A stretch of 64,000 nucleotides of DNA, taken from positions 4,464,001 to 4,528,000 of the forward strand of contig NZ_JNIM01000001.1 in the NCBI RefSeq assembly GCF_000702505.1. Reading direction: 5' to 3'. The position numbers and the translations under genes were made by a program. This document shows, one piece after another, positions 48,555-57,127 of this stretch (position 1 is the stretch's first letter; the number at the start of each line of letters is the position of its first letter). Below the pieces are notes generated by a model that did no database searches, was not told the DNA's origin, and worked only from the letters and a program-made list of their open reading frames with translations. The DNA comes from Thermogemmatispora carboxidivorans. GTDB taxonomy: Bacteria > Chloroflexota > Ktedonobacteria > Ktedonobacterales > Ktedonobacteraceae.

Positions 48555-49556
48555 ATGAAATATTTTTTCTGGATAGCATTCGCCGTCTTCCTGGCGGCCT
48601 CTATTCCACATGTTGCTTACTTTTTTGCATCGTTTGAGCCATCATCGGGTCCGGAGGGGATCTGGTGGTGGGGTGTAAGCTATGCGATAGCGATCAGCAT
48701 TGACGTTACCATTTATCTGCTGTCCTGGACGGCCTTTCAGCGTTATCGGCGCTATCGGACCCCGAAGGCGGTCTGGCAGCATTGGCTTCTGATTATTATT
48801 TGTACGGGTTTCTCATGGGCGGTGAACTGGGCCTATGCCAAGCAGTTTCACAGCCCGCAGATGCTGAGCGCGGCGGAGCACGCGGCGCCCTGGTTGACCA
48901 ACATTTTCCCCTTCATGGCCAGTGCCTTCCCGCTGCTGGGCATCGTCTATACCATGATGGCAGAGACCATCAGCGAGACGGAGGCGGAGGAAAAGAAGGC
49001 GCGGCAGCAGCAGCTGACAGCGCTCTCCGAGCTTGCCAAACAGGTCCAACTCCCCATGGCGACCCTGCGTCGCGCTCTGACAACCGGCTCGCGGTTGAAT
49101 CCCGCTAGCCTTCTGCCGATTGTCAACCAGGAGCGCACAACTGAGGTGGCCCCGGTTGCCAGCGCTGCCAGCAATGGGACGACCCACGAAAGCAGTCAGG
49201 ATCTCGCACGCCCGATCACCGGTCAGATCGTAGCGGTGGGCAACGAAGGTCCCAATGGTGAGCAGAATACCAATCCGGCGATGTTGGCCACCTCCGCTGA
49301 TGGCAACCCCGACAAGCTCCAGATGACAATTGAGGTTTTGAAATCGAACCCCTCTATCACCGATGAAGCCCTGGCCCAGTACCTCGCCCTGAAACGCCCC
49401 GCCAGCGCTCGCTTCTGGCGCCTGAAGGCCCTGGAGATCCTCAACGCCAATGGCGGGCAGGCCGCAGGACAGGCCAACCATCACAAAAATTCAGTCAGCG
49501 ATACTGGTGTTTGGGCTACACGCGAAGTCGCCAATGGCTCGCTTGGCCGCCGTTAA
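48555..49556 (+). CDS. Membrane protein with C-terminal winged-helix-like segment
   Basis: The 333-residue protein starts at the ATG at 48555 (GGAAGGGGAG eight nt upstream). It has four hydrophobic helices in the first 135 residues, a charged helical stretch (SETEAEEKKARQQQLTALSE), a disordered linker, and a C-terminal segment (about 260-305: MTIEVLKSNPSITDEALAQY, then SARFWRLKALEIL) with the helix pattern of a winged-helix domain. I do not recognise the family. The layout suggests a membrane-tethered DNA-binding or signalling protein, which is inference. Confidence 0.65.
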   Translation: MKYFFWIAFAVFLAASIPHVAYFFASFEPSSGPEGIWWWGVSYAIAISIDVTIYLLSWTAFQRYRRYRTPKAVWQHWLLIIICTGFSWAVNWAYAKQFHSPQMLSAAEHAAPWLTNIFPFMASAFPLLGIVYTMMAETISETEAEEKKARQQQLTALSELAKQVQLPMATLRRALTTGSRLNPASLLPIVNQERTTEVAPVASAASNGTTHESSQDLARPITGQIVAVGNEGPNGEQNTNPAMLATSADGNPDKLQMTIEVLKSNPSITDEALAQYLALKRPASARFWRLKALEILNANGGQAAGQANHHKNSVSDTGVWATREVANGSLGRR

Positions 49557-49600
49557 CTCTCCCTCCCTGGCCCAGACCACCACATGGCCAGTGGAGGCTA

Positions 49601-49653
49601 GCCCGGCTCCCGTCCCCTCCCTTGCTCACTACCAGGCAGCCAGGGAGCCGGGC
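49601..49653 (+). terminator. Hairpin after the membrane-protein gene
   Basis: GCCCGGCTCCC pairs with GGGAGCCGGGC, an 11-bp perfect stem with a 31-nt loop, 45 nt after the stop codon. There is no strong T-tract. Confidence 0.45.
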
Positions 49654-49671
49654 GCCTCTCCGCTCACTACC

Positions 49672-49701
49672 TTGACGTCCGTTGCAACGATATGATAGAC
49701 T
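49672..49701 (+). promoter_or_regulatory. Candidate promoter of the 99-residue gene
   Basis: TTGACG (49672-49677) is followed after 18 nt by TAGACT (49696-49701); the start codon is about 110 nt downstream. Confidence 0.35.
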
Positions 49702-49812
49702 AACCAAGAGCAGTGGAGAAACTTTCTGACCTGTCTTGATGTATACGGTGACAGCGCCGTCATTCTGTGCGCTACAGGTTTCCCATATTGCCACTATCTT
49801 AGGGAGGGATCA

Positions 49813-50112
49813 ATGCCGACCACTTTCAGCTACGCGCGTATCCTCTACGCCGTAGGCCAGGTGCTGGACCAGATCGGAGTGAAAAGTATCGCTCTCCGCG
49901 AGGAGGAAGATGGCCTCTTCGTCGAGGGCTATAATAGCAACGGTCAGCTCCAGGTCCAGCTGCGTTACGATATCCCCGGGCTCTACGAACTGCTAACGCG
50001 CGTGGAAGAGCAAGAGAATGGGCGAGAGCTGCCGCAAACAGCAGAGGTGGAGGGGCTGTTGCGCCGCTTCTTGACAGAACACGACCGCGAGTTGGTTGGT
50101 ATTTCTCGCTAG
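49813..50112 (+). CDS. Small conserved-looking protein of unknown function
   Basis: The 99-residue protein alternates helix (ARILYAVGQVLDQIG) and strands (SIALREEEDGLFVEGYNS, QLQVQLRYDIPG) and ends in an acidic helix. GGGAGGGA lies just before the ATG, and a strong terminator follows the stop, so it appears to be a genuine one-gene transcript. I recognise no family. It has no membrane helix and is probably cytoplasmic. Confidence 0.65.
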   Translation: MPTTFSYARILYAVGQVLDQIGVKSIALREEEDGLFVEGYNSNGQLQVQLRYDIPGLYELLTRVEEQENGRELPQTAEVEGLLRRFLTEHDRELVGISR

Positions 50113-50135
50113 CATCTCAATAGCGTTCACCGGAG

Positions 50136-50163
50136 GAACCGGGGAGTCTCCCCGGTTCTTGTA
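50136..50163 (+). terminator. Terminator after the 99-residue gene
   Basis: GAACCGGGGA pairs with TCCCCGGTTC around a 3-nt loop, followed by TTGTAT. Confidence 0.7.
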
Positions 50164-51124
50164 TATCAAGGACGCCCTCCGGCTGGCGGTGCTGGCAAGG
50201 ATCACTCTCGTTGTCAGCAGTTCCCCATACCCAGGCCTGCTCCGGCTAGCCTGGCCGTCGGGATCGGCAGATAGCACAATAAGGCCCGCTGAGCTGGAGA
50301 CGTTCACACTCTGCTATGGATGCCTAGCCTGGGTGGAAAAATCGCCTGACTGCCACCTGGACCTGTACCAGTCAATTCCACCAGGAGAGAAAGCCGCTCG
50401 ATAATGAGAGAGGCCGCGATCAGCTCAGCTGCTCAGCCGCTTACAACCGAGAGGGGATCTCGATCGTAGGGTAGGATGAGCGAGCCGGCTCTCCTGGGTA
50501 GTTGTCCCGTCTGGCCTCTCCCGGTTGCTCGTCTTGATGGTCAGTGCCCGCCCCTTGCCAGCAGCTCGGGCAACGCCTTACCAGGCGAAGGCCAACAGCA
50601 GAAGGAGAAGCCAGCGAAGACGATCGATCGCTTGCAGATCTCCCATACTGCTGAGGGAGGAGAGAGAAAGCGGCGCTGGTGATGCCTCTCCCGCCGTGAT
50701 CCGGGATCAGGAAGAGCAGCCTGCTCTGCCCGCTCCAGCCGCCGATCACTCCGTCGGGTTGGCCTCTTCAAGAGCAACTGCCCGCTCGGTTGGATTGGCT
50801 CGCGGCCCTACTAGCAGAGAGCCGGTCAACCAGCAGCCAGCAGAAGTGAGAACATTCCCGACCAGCGCAGGTCGATCAGATCGAGGTGATCGCATGCCAA
50901 CGATGTCTTAGTATTTGCTCTTCGCCTTCTGATAAGCAGCCCGGTAGCTATCTTAATGAGAGACTATATCATAAGTAGTTCTGAAAAGTAAAGCGCAGAC
51001 CACTCGACTTCGCCAATAAAGTATGATATGCTCATAGTTGTAGGATTGCATAGCAGGCAATCCGAGCACCTGAACAATCAGCAATCCTGGTCTGCGCGGT
51101 TTCTCCCCATGAGAGGAGAAGATT
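50164..51124. other. Long intergenic region
   Basis: Nearly 1 kb without a supportable gene. The open frames on both strands lack ribosome sites and recognisable protein features. An AT-richer stretch at about 50950-51050 probably carries the promoter of the NYN gene. Confidence 0.4.
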
Positions 51125-52441
51125 GTGCCAGAAGAGATCGCTTTATTCATTGACTTTGAGAACATTCGCTACAGTATGCTGAATATCCAGCGGCGAGAGC
51201 CTGATCCGCAGGAGCTGATCGCCGTCGCCCGCCGTTATGGAACTGTCATGGTGGCCCGCGCTTATGCGGACTGGTCGCGTCAGCCGGAGCTGTTCAAGGG
51301 CAGCCTGACTGCAGCAATGATTGACCGCGTGGATTGTCCGGCCAAGCAGCGCGACCGCATCCGCATCGGGACGATTCACTATCCTCCAGGGAATCCCTCA
51401 ACAGGCGCGCTCGGAGTGCCAGGCTACGCTTCTGAAGGTTCGTATCAGCGCCAGTGGCCTACGGGAAGTGCCACTCATAGTGGCTATACTGGTTCGTTCC
51501 CCGCAGTCCAGTCCCACCAGGAGAACGGCTGGTCTGGCTATCAACAACAGGATCAAGGGCCGCGCCAGGATACAGAGATGCGCTCTTCCGGTGAGGAGGA
51601 CACCGCTTATCAACAGGTACCTCGCCAGAGCTTCCCCTCTGGTTACTCCCACGGCCAGCCTCCCAGTGGCCCCCTCTCCCACCATCATGGCGGCTCTGGG
51701 TCTGGTCCTCTGGGATATTCCCATCAGCAGCATAGCGGCGGTACCGGCCACTTGCCCGCCATTGGACCTGGCACCAATGCGATCGTGCAAAGTACGATCG
51801 TCCAGAGTACCGTCGATCTGAATATGCTGATGGATATCATCGAGACGGTCTTCGACCGACCCTCGATCTCTACTTTTGTCTTGATGACGGGCGATAAGGA
51901 TTTTACCCGCATCTGCGCTCGCCTGAAGTTGCGTCTGAATAAAACGGTGATTGTTGTTGGGATACCAGGAACCGTCAGCCGGGATCTGATTAGCAGCGCC
52001 AACCAGTTCGTTCCTCTGGTCCCCGGCGTCGCCTCGGCCTCGTCGACGAACAGCGGCAGTGGCTATGTCCCCGCCGTCTCGTCGGGCAGCACGGGCCATA
52101 TGCCTGCTGTGCACCCAGGTACTAATCCCCATATGCCGGCAGTCAACCCGCAGCCGCCGATCGATGTCCTGGACCCGCAGTTCTTGCAGTTCCTGGACTA
52201 CATCGACCGCAACTGGTCCTGGCGCACCGTTATGGGCGTGGCGAATTTCATCGGCGATCCCCTGAACCCCAAGAATCGCTTTCGCGGTCGTTTGACACGC
52301 GAATCGGCGCGCGAGTTGCTCCATGCCTGCATCCAGCGAGGGATCTTGCTGGTCCAGACCGATGCAAGTGGGGCCGAGGATCTTCGCCTCAACCGCTCCC
52401 ACCCCGAGGTGGAAGAGGTGCTCAAGCAATTCGTGCGCTGA
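51125..52441 (+). CDS. NYN-domain protein with internal insertion
   Basis: The 438-residue protein starts at a GTG (GAGAGGAG upstream). The first NYN half (residues 1-86) has EIALFIDFENIRYSML with the metal-binding Asp10. A Gln/Ser/Gly/His-rich insertion of about 135 residues follows, then the second half with VDLNMLMDIIE (about Asp231) and LMTGDKDFTRIC (about 253-263). The residues fit a PIN-like metal-dependent RNase of the LabA/DUF88 group. A second low-complexity linker leads to a C-terminal helical domain (about 345-438) that resembles the wing-helix partner domains of NYN proteins. RNA turnover is the likely role. Confidence 0.75.
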   Translation: MPEEIALFIDFENIRYSMLNIQRREPDPQELIAVARRYGTVMVARAYADWSRQPELFKGSLTAAMIDRVDCPAKQRDRIRIGTIHYPPGNPSTGALGVPGYASEGSYQRQWPTGSATHSGYTGSFPAVQSHQENGWSGYQQQDQGPRQDTEMRSSGEEDTAYQQVPRQSFPSGYSHGQPPSGPLSHHHGGSGSGPLGYSHQQHSGGTGHLPAIGPGTNAIVQSTIVQSTVDLNMLMDIIETVFDRPSISTFVLMTGDKDFTRICARLKLRLNKTVIVVGIPGTVSRDLISSANQFVPLVPGVASASSTNSGSGYVPAVSSGSTGHMPAVHPGTNPHMPAVNPQPPIDVLDPQFLQFLDYIDRNWSWRTVMGVANFIGDPLNPKNRFRGRLTRESARELLHACIQRGILLVQTDASGAEDLRLNRSHPEVEEVLKQFVR

Positions 52442-52561
52442 TGCCAGAAAAGAAATGTCAGGGAGGTCCGTGTTGCTGAGCACAGCCCTCTCCGTCGCTG
52501 GCCCGCGCCCCCGTAGCGCGGCTTATTCACTTCGCCCAAGGTCCAGGCGCCTGGTAGCTGC

Positions 52562-52590
52562 AAAGCGCCAGGCGCTTTCATTTCTGTTCT
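52562..52590 (+). terminator. Terminator after the NYN gene
   Basis: AAAGCGC and GCGCTTT form a tight stem around CAG, followed by CATTTCTGTTCT. Confidence 0.6.
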
Positions 52591-52649
52591 GTCGCAGGTG
52601 ATCTTTTCCGCGTTCTCTTTGATCTTTGCTTGCTGTGGAGCGTACTTTC

Positions 52650-53717
52650 ATGGGAGAAGAGTCTCATCTCTCTCTGCTCGAAGAGCTGATTGAACGTCCA
52701 AGCCCCTCGGGTTTCGAGCAACCTGTTCAGGAGGTGGTGCGCCGCGAGTGCGCTCGCTACGCCGACAGGGTGACAACAGACGTGCATGGGAATGTGATCG
52801 CCGCCCTGCATCCCGAGGGGCACCCTCGCCTGATGCTGACGGCCCACTGCGATGAGCTGGGCCTGATGGTGCGTTATATCGATGAGCAGGGCTTCCTGTA
52901 TTTCGCGCCCATTGGGGGGTTCGATCCGGCTACTCTCCCCGGCGAACGGGTGCTGCTTCATACAGCTTCAGGCCCCATACCCGGTGTGATTGGAGTGAAG
53001 CCGATTCATCTTCAGGGCGACGAGGAGCGCGGCAAAGCCCTCGCTCTGAAACAGCTCTGGATCGATATCGGGGCGAACAGTAAGAAGGAAGCCGAAGAAA
53101 TCGCTCCTCCAGGGACGGTGGTCACCCGCGCGGCCCGGCTGCAGCCTCTGCGTGGCTCGCTGGTGACGGCTCGCGGCCTGGATGATAAGGCCGGCCTCTA
53201 TGCGGTACTGGAAACGCTGCGGCAGGTCTCTGAGCAGCGCGAGCAGTTGCAGGCCGCCCTCTACGTGGTCTCAGCCGTGCAGGAGGAGATCGGTTCTCGT
53301 GGCGTACGTACCAGCGCCTTCGAGGTGCAACCAGAGGTAGCCATTGCTGTCGATGTGATGCCCACAGCCGACCATCCCCAGACCTCTAAGCAGGAGATCG
53401 GCGATATCCGGGTTGGGGCCGGCCCGGCGCTGACGATCGGAGCGCACGTGAATCCACACGTCTACGAGCTGCTGCTGCAGGCGGCTCGTGAAGCCGGACT
53501 ACCCTACCAGCTTGATCCTACCCCAGGACGAACGTCCAGCGATGTGGACCTGCTCCAGGTGAGCCGCAGCGGGGTAGCAACTGGCCTGGTCAATATTCCT
53601 TGCCGCTATCTCCATACAGGCTCTGAAATCGTTTCGTTGGAGGATGTTAAGGCAACGGCAGCCCTGCTGACTCGCTTTACCCTGGCCTTGAGCGCCCAGA
53701 CAAATCTGATTCCCTAA
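52650..53717 (+). CDS. M42 family aminopeptidase (FrvX/PepA type)
   Basis: The 355-residue enzyme has the complete M42 set of residues: LTAHCDELGLMV (metal His and nearby Asp), ARGLDDKAGLYA (bridging Asp), VQEEIGSRG (catalytic and metal Glu pair), AIAVDVMPTAD (Asp) and CRYLHTGSE (last metal His). These enzymes form dodecameric shells and trim short peptides in the cytoplasm. The start ATG at 52650 has GGAG nine nt upstream. It stands alone with a hairpin after it. Confidence 0.9.
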   Translation: MGEESHLSLLEELIERPSPSGFEQPVQEVVRRECARYADRVTTDVHGNVIAALHPEGHPRLMLTAHCDELGLMVRYIDEQGFLYFAPIGGFDPATLPGERVLLHTASGPIPGVIGVKPIHLQGDEERGKALALKQLWIDIGANSKKEAEEIAPPGTVVTRAARLQPLRGSLVTARGLDDKAGLYAVLETLRQVSEQREQLQAALYVVSAVQEEIGSRGVRTSAFEVQPEVAIAVDVMPTADHPQTSKQEIGDIRVGAGPALTIGAHVNPHVYELLLQAAREAGLPYQLDPTPGRTSSDVDLLQVSRSGVATGLVNIPCRYLHTGSEIVSLEDVKATAALLTRFTLALSAQTNLIP

Positions 53718-53752
53718 CGTTCCTGATATGCTATCCAGTCCGACTCTCTGCC

Positions 53753-53792
53753 AAGCTGGCTGACAGAGTGAAGGACGCTCGTCAGCCAGCTT
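53753..53792 (+). terminator. Hairpin after the M42 gene
   Basis: AAGCTGGCTGAC pairs with GTCAGCCAGCTT, a 12-bp perfect stem with a 16-nt loop. Confidence 0.6.
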
Positions 53793-54321
53793 CGTTGGCC
53801 AGGGAAGAAACACAGGATGGTCAGGGTTTCCTCGGCCAGCTACCTGGTCTGTGGGCTAGTTGACCGGCAGGAGCCAGCCCGGCTGCGGCTCTCTTCGGTG
53901 CGCTCAGTAGCCGAGAGGTGCTCAGCTGAATGGGGTGCGTCCACTATTTCCTCTCTCCCTCCCCGTCAAGCTGTTCTGCCCGCATGAACTGACTCGCGCC
54001 GAGCCGGGCCTGCCCATGCTGCTCGCTCGTCCAGCGGCCCCCGCGCAGGCGCTCGCCTCCTCCAGCCTGGATAGAGTGGCCAGATGGAAACCGGCAGCGG
54101 GGCACACAGGAAGGAAGGCAGAGGATGGAAGCCAGGGGCCAGACAAACTGGCCCACGCCGGCGTTGCTCACGCCCCGAACAGGAGCCCGCATCAGGACTA
54201 CGGCGATGCCAGCGCCGGCAGCCGGCCTGGAGGTAGCGGCATTCATGAGCGGTGCCCTACCCAAGCGTTAGCACTTTGCTTATAATGTGAGTACCCAACG
54301 CCGTAAGGAGACCGCTGGATT
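53793..54321. other. Intergenic region
   Basis: About 530 bp, GC-rich, with no supported gene. A TATAAT box at 54281-54286 lies 35 nt before pgsA and probably belongs to its promoter, although the -35 is weak. Confidence 0.4.
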
Positions 54322-54945
54322 ATGCAGCATGTTCCCAATCTACTGAGCCTCAGCCGGATCGCCAGCACCCTGCTCATTTTTATTCTGGTACTGATCAACC
54401 AGCACTGGGCTTTTTTGGTGGCCACCCTTTTCTTCGTGCTGGCATCTATCACCGATCTGCTCGACGGTTATCTGGCACGCCGCTATCATCTGGTCTCATC
54501 GCTAGGCGTTTTCCTCGACCTGACGGCGGATAAGGTCTTTGTCTCTAGCATCCTGATCGCCCTGGTGCAGATCAGCCTGGTACCAGCCTGGATCGTTGTG
54601 ATCATTGTGGCCCGCGAATTCCTGGTCACTGGCCTGCGCTCAATGGCCGCGGCCCGGGGGACCGTGATCGCCGCAGGACGCTGGGGCAAGCAAAAAACTT
54701 TTATCACCTTGCTCGCCATCGGCGGTATCCTCCTGGCCCACGGACTTGGCGACCCTCAGCTGGCGCTCTTCCCCACTCCCCTCCTGACGTCCTCTCCCTC
54801 AGCCTGGAGCTTGAGTAGCTTGCTCCATCTGTCGGCAGATATCGCTCTCTTGCTGGCCACCTTCTGGACCATCATGTCAGGGGTGGAGTACGTGCTGCGC
54901 GCCTTGCCACTCCTGCAGGGCAAAGAGGACCACCTGCGCGCCTAG
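54322..54945 (+). CDS. pgsA: CDP-diacylglycerol-glycerol-3-phosphate 3-phosphatidyltransferase
   Basis: The 207-residue integral membrane enzyme begins with the family start MQHVPNLLSLSRI. It carries the CDP-alcohol phosphotransferase motif DGYLARRYHLVSSLGVFLD (Asp-Gly, Ala-Arg, Gly, Asp, then Asp four residues on). AREFLVTGLRS is also diagnostic for PgsA. It makes phosphatidylglycerolphosphate, the first committed step to phosphatidylglycerol and cardiolipin. AAGGAG lies 11 nt before the ATG. The plsY gene next to it, on the opposite strand, feeds the same pathway. Confidence 0.9.
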   Translation: MQHVPNLLSLSRIASTLLIFILVLINQHWAFLVATLFFVLASITDLLDGYLARRYHLVSSLGVFLDLTADKVFVSSILIALVQISLVPAWIVVIIVAREFLVTGLRSMAAARGTVIAAGRWGKQKTFITLLAIGGILLAHGLGDPQLALFPTPLLTSSPSAWSLSSLLHLSADIALLLATFWTIMSGVEYVLRALPLLQGKEDHLRA

Positions 54946-55054
54946 GTCGGAACTTTCCCTTCACCGCCACCGATAGCAAGAGCCAGCGGGATCGCGGCCA
55001 GAGGCTCAGCCCAGGCGCCACTCTTCGGCGTCGCTCGCCAACTCCCTCGCCAGC

Positions 55055-55756
55055 TCAGCGGGAGGATGCCGCCCCGCCGGGCGAGGCCACCACCTCCTTC
55101 TGCCCAAGTTTGCGCTCTTTTCCAGCTAGAAGCCGCTCAATATTATCAGAATGGAAAAATATCACGAGCAGGGGAGCAACGATCATAAAGATCATGGCCG
55201 GTATGGGGAGCCAGCCGAGAACTCCAGAGACAATGCCACAGATCATGACAGTGACACAGCCTACCAAGGAGCCCAGGGAGACATAGCGAGAGAGGGCAAT
55301 GGTACTAATGGTGAAGACTGCCCCAATGCCAAAGATAAGAAAGGAAACAGGGGGCGCAACAAAGAGCAATGAGCCAGCCCCAGTAAGGACCCCTCTGCCT
55401 CCCTGGAAGCCAATAAAGACGGGATGGCGATGGCCGATGAGGGCCGCTAAACCTGCCAGCAGAGGCCCCCAGCCCAGGACGTGAAAGAAAGGTACGTAGA
55501 CAGCCAGGAGCATCGGCAAAATACCTTTGGAGAGATCGAGAATCATGACAATGATGGCCGGCCCCAGTCCGAGGACACGGTTGACGTTGGTCGCCCCCGT
55601 CTTGCGACTGCCATAGTTGCGAATATCAAAGTCACGTCCGCGCAGAATCTTGCCCATCCAGTAGCCTGGCGGCAACGAGCCCCAGAGATAGCCGATGACG
55701 GCTACAAGCAAGAGTCTGAGCGCAATAAAGATGGGTTGATCAGCGGTAAGCGGCAT
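55055..55756 (-). CDS. plsY: Glycerol-3-phosphate acyltransferase
   Basis: The 233-residue membrane protein has the three PlsY motifs: GSLPPGYWMGKILRG with the following RNYGSRKTGATNVNRVLG, then GHRHPVFIGFQGGRGVLTGAG, then FFHSDNIERLLAGKE. It transfers an acyl group from acyl-phosphate to glycerol-3-phosphate, starting phospholipid synthesis. The ATG at 55756 has GAAGGAGG five nt upstream; the longer frame does not. The acyl-phosphate source PlsX is not in the window. Confidence 0.9.
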   Translation of the reverse strand: MPLTADQPIFIALRLLLVAVIGYLWGSLPPGYWMGKILRGRDFDIRNYGSRKTGATNVNRVLGLGPAIIVMILDLSKGILPMLLAVYVPFFHVLGWGPLLAGLAALIGHRHPVFIGFQGGRGVLTGAGSLLFVAPPVSFLIFGIGAVFTISTIALSRYVSLGSLVGCVTVMICGIVSGVLGWLPIPAMIFMIVAPLLVIFFHSDNIERLLAGKERKLGQKEVVASPGGAASSR

Positions 55757-55968
55757 AGGAGCCTCCTTCGTTGACTCTGTGAAGTCGGCGCTAGCTAGCA
55801 CCTGTTGGCGGCACGTCGTCGCGCGCCCTTATTATAGGCCACAATGTCCGCCGGATTCCAGCCAGCCAGTTTCGATAGCAACCCCTCCTCTCCTGCCCTC
55901 TCCCGGCACTCTTCGAGGCTCTTGCCTCCATCCGGCAGCAGACAACAGCCGCAAGGCCACAGCCGACC

Positions 55969-56841
55969 TTAGCCGGTGGCAGGCCGATCTTGCGACCAGA
56001 GCAGACTGTCAAGCAGACGAATGCCTCCAATGCGGACCGCGACTACGAGAAGCGCTCTCTCTCCTAACCCAGCCAGAGTCGTCAGTGAATCCGGATCGCA
56101 CAGCGCGACATAGTCCAGCGTCGCCAGGGGCTCAGCCTTGATGACCTGCTCCACTGCCTGGATGACCGCCTCTGGCCGCCGCTCACCAGCAAGCAACAAT
56201 CCCAAACCGGTCAATAAAGAGCTATAGATAACACGAGCAGCAAGGCGTTCTTCAGAAGTTAATAGGGAGTAACTTTCGCTATACACCAGTCCATTGGCGT
56301 CTCGCTGCTCAGGCAGAACCGAGATATTCACGTCGATATTGAGGTCACGCACAAGGCGACGCAGGAGGGCCACCGTATAGACCTCGTTGCGCAAGACATA
56401 GGCGATATCTGGCCGGACAAGCAGCAGCAGCTTGCAAGTGGTCGTGGCGATGGCCTGCAAACGCTGCGGATAGAGCTGGGCCTCGCGACATTCGGCCAGG
56501 GTCCCAGTAGGAGTGACATAGGTGGCAAAGTCTGGCGGATACATCGCCTCCCGCTGCGGCACAAAGACCACATCAACCCCCAGCCGCTCCAGCAGTCGCA
56601 GCTCGTGTTCACTGGCCCCTTGCTCGCGCGTATGACGAGCCAGTTCTTCTGGTGAAGTGAACTGGAGAGGGTCGGCAAAGAGGCTGACGACACAGATTTC
56701 ACATTCTCGCCTGGCCGCTTCGATGAGAGCCAGGTGCCCCGGATGCAAATAGCCCTGCGTCGGAACCAGGGCTACGGCTCCCCCAGACAGCCAGCCACGC
56801 GCCGTCTCAGTCATCTCCCACAGTTCATGAATCACGCGCAT
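55969..56841 (-). CDS. Divergent pantothenate synthetase-like protein
   Basis: The 290-residue protein follows PanC in length and order. It has VALVPTQGYLHPGHLALIEA (usual MGxLHxGH), SLFADPLQF (usual NPxQF), a central lid region, and DANGLVYSESYSLLT (usual DGLAxSSRN). However, the segment that is normally GxKDxQQ reads LRNEVYTVALLR, and the SSRN loop is SESY. ATP-site histidines are kept while several pantoate and phosphate contacts are lost. It may still act as a weak PanC, or be a paralogue with another nucleotidyl- or ligase-type activity. The start at 56841 has AGGGAG five nt upstream. Confidence 0.65.
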   Translation of the reverse strand: MRVIHELWEMTETARGWLSGGAVALVPTQGYLHPGHLALIEAARRECEICVVSLFADPLQFTSPEELARHTREQGASEHELRLLERLGVDVVFVPQREAMYPPDFATYVTPTGTLAECREAQLYPQRLQAIATTTCKLLLLVRPDIAYVLRNEVYTVALLRRLVRDLNIDVNISVLPEQRDANGLVYSESYSLLTSEERLAARVIYSSLLTGLGLLLAGERRPEAVIQAVEQVIKAEPLATLDYVALCDPDSLTTLAGLGERALLVVAVRIGGIRLLDSLLWSQDRPATG

Positions 56842-56943
56842 ACTTTCTCCCTGGGCTGCGCCCATTTGTATAAAAATGTATCTCTATTATTCATTATGTG
56901 CGCGTATTGTAGTTGCTCCGTCGTGCGGCGTCAACTCACCTAC

Positions 56944-56964
56944 CATGCTATACTACTCAGCGAG
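56944..56964 (+). repeat. 21-nt direct repeat, copy 1
   Basis: CATGCTATACTACTCAGCGA plus G; the identical sequence recurs 145 nt downstream at 57089-57109, just before the hydrolase gene. Confidence 0.6.
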
Positions 56965-57088
56965 CCAGCCCCCTTCCAGCTTCGCACGCGCCCGGCCCGC
57001 GCGACCTGGCCCTGGCCATTGCCGCGGCCTCTGGCAGTGGGCGAGTGGCTCCCGCTGGTGCTCCCTGAAGTAGCGCCACCTCGCCTCT

Positions 57089-57109
57089 CATGCTATACTA
57101 CTCAGCGAG
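57089..57109 (+). repeat. 21-nt direct repeat, copy 2
   Basis: Second identical copy. It contains a -10-like TATACT and runs into the GCGAGGAGG ribosome site of the next gene. Confidence 0.6.
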
Positions 57110-57127
57110 GAGGTCTGCGTCTCACCC

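Noticed and set aside
50164-51124. Several 70-130 codon open frames in the 1-kb gap
   Set aside because: No ribosome sites, low-complexity composition, and overlapping frames on both strands of similar length, as expected by chance in GC-rich DNA.
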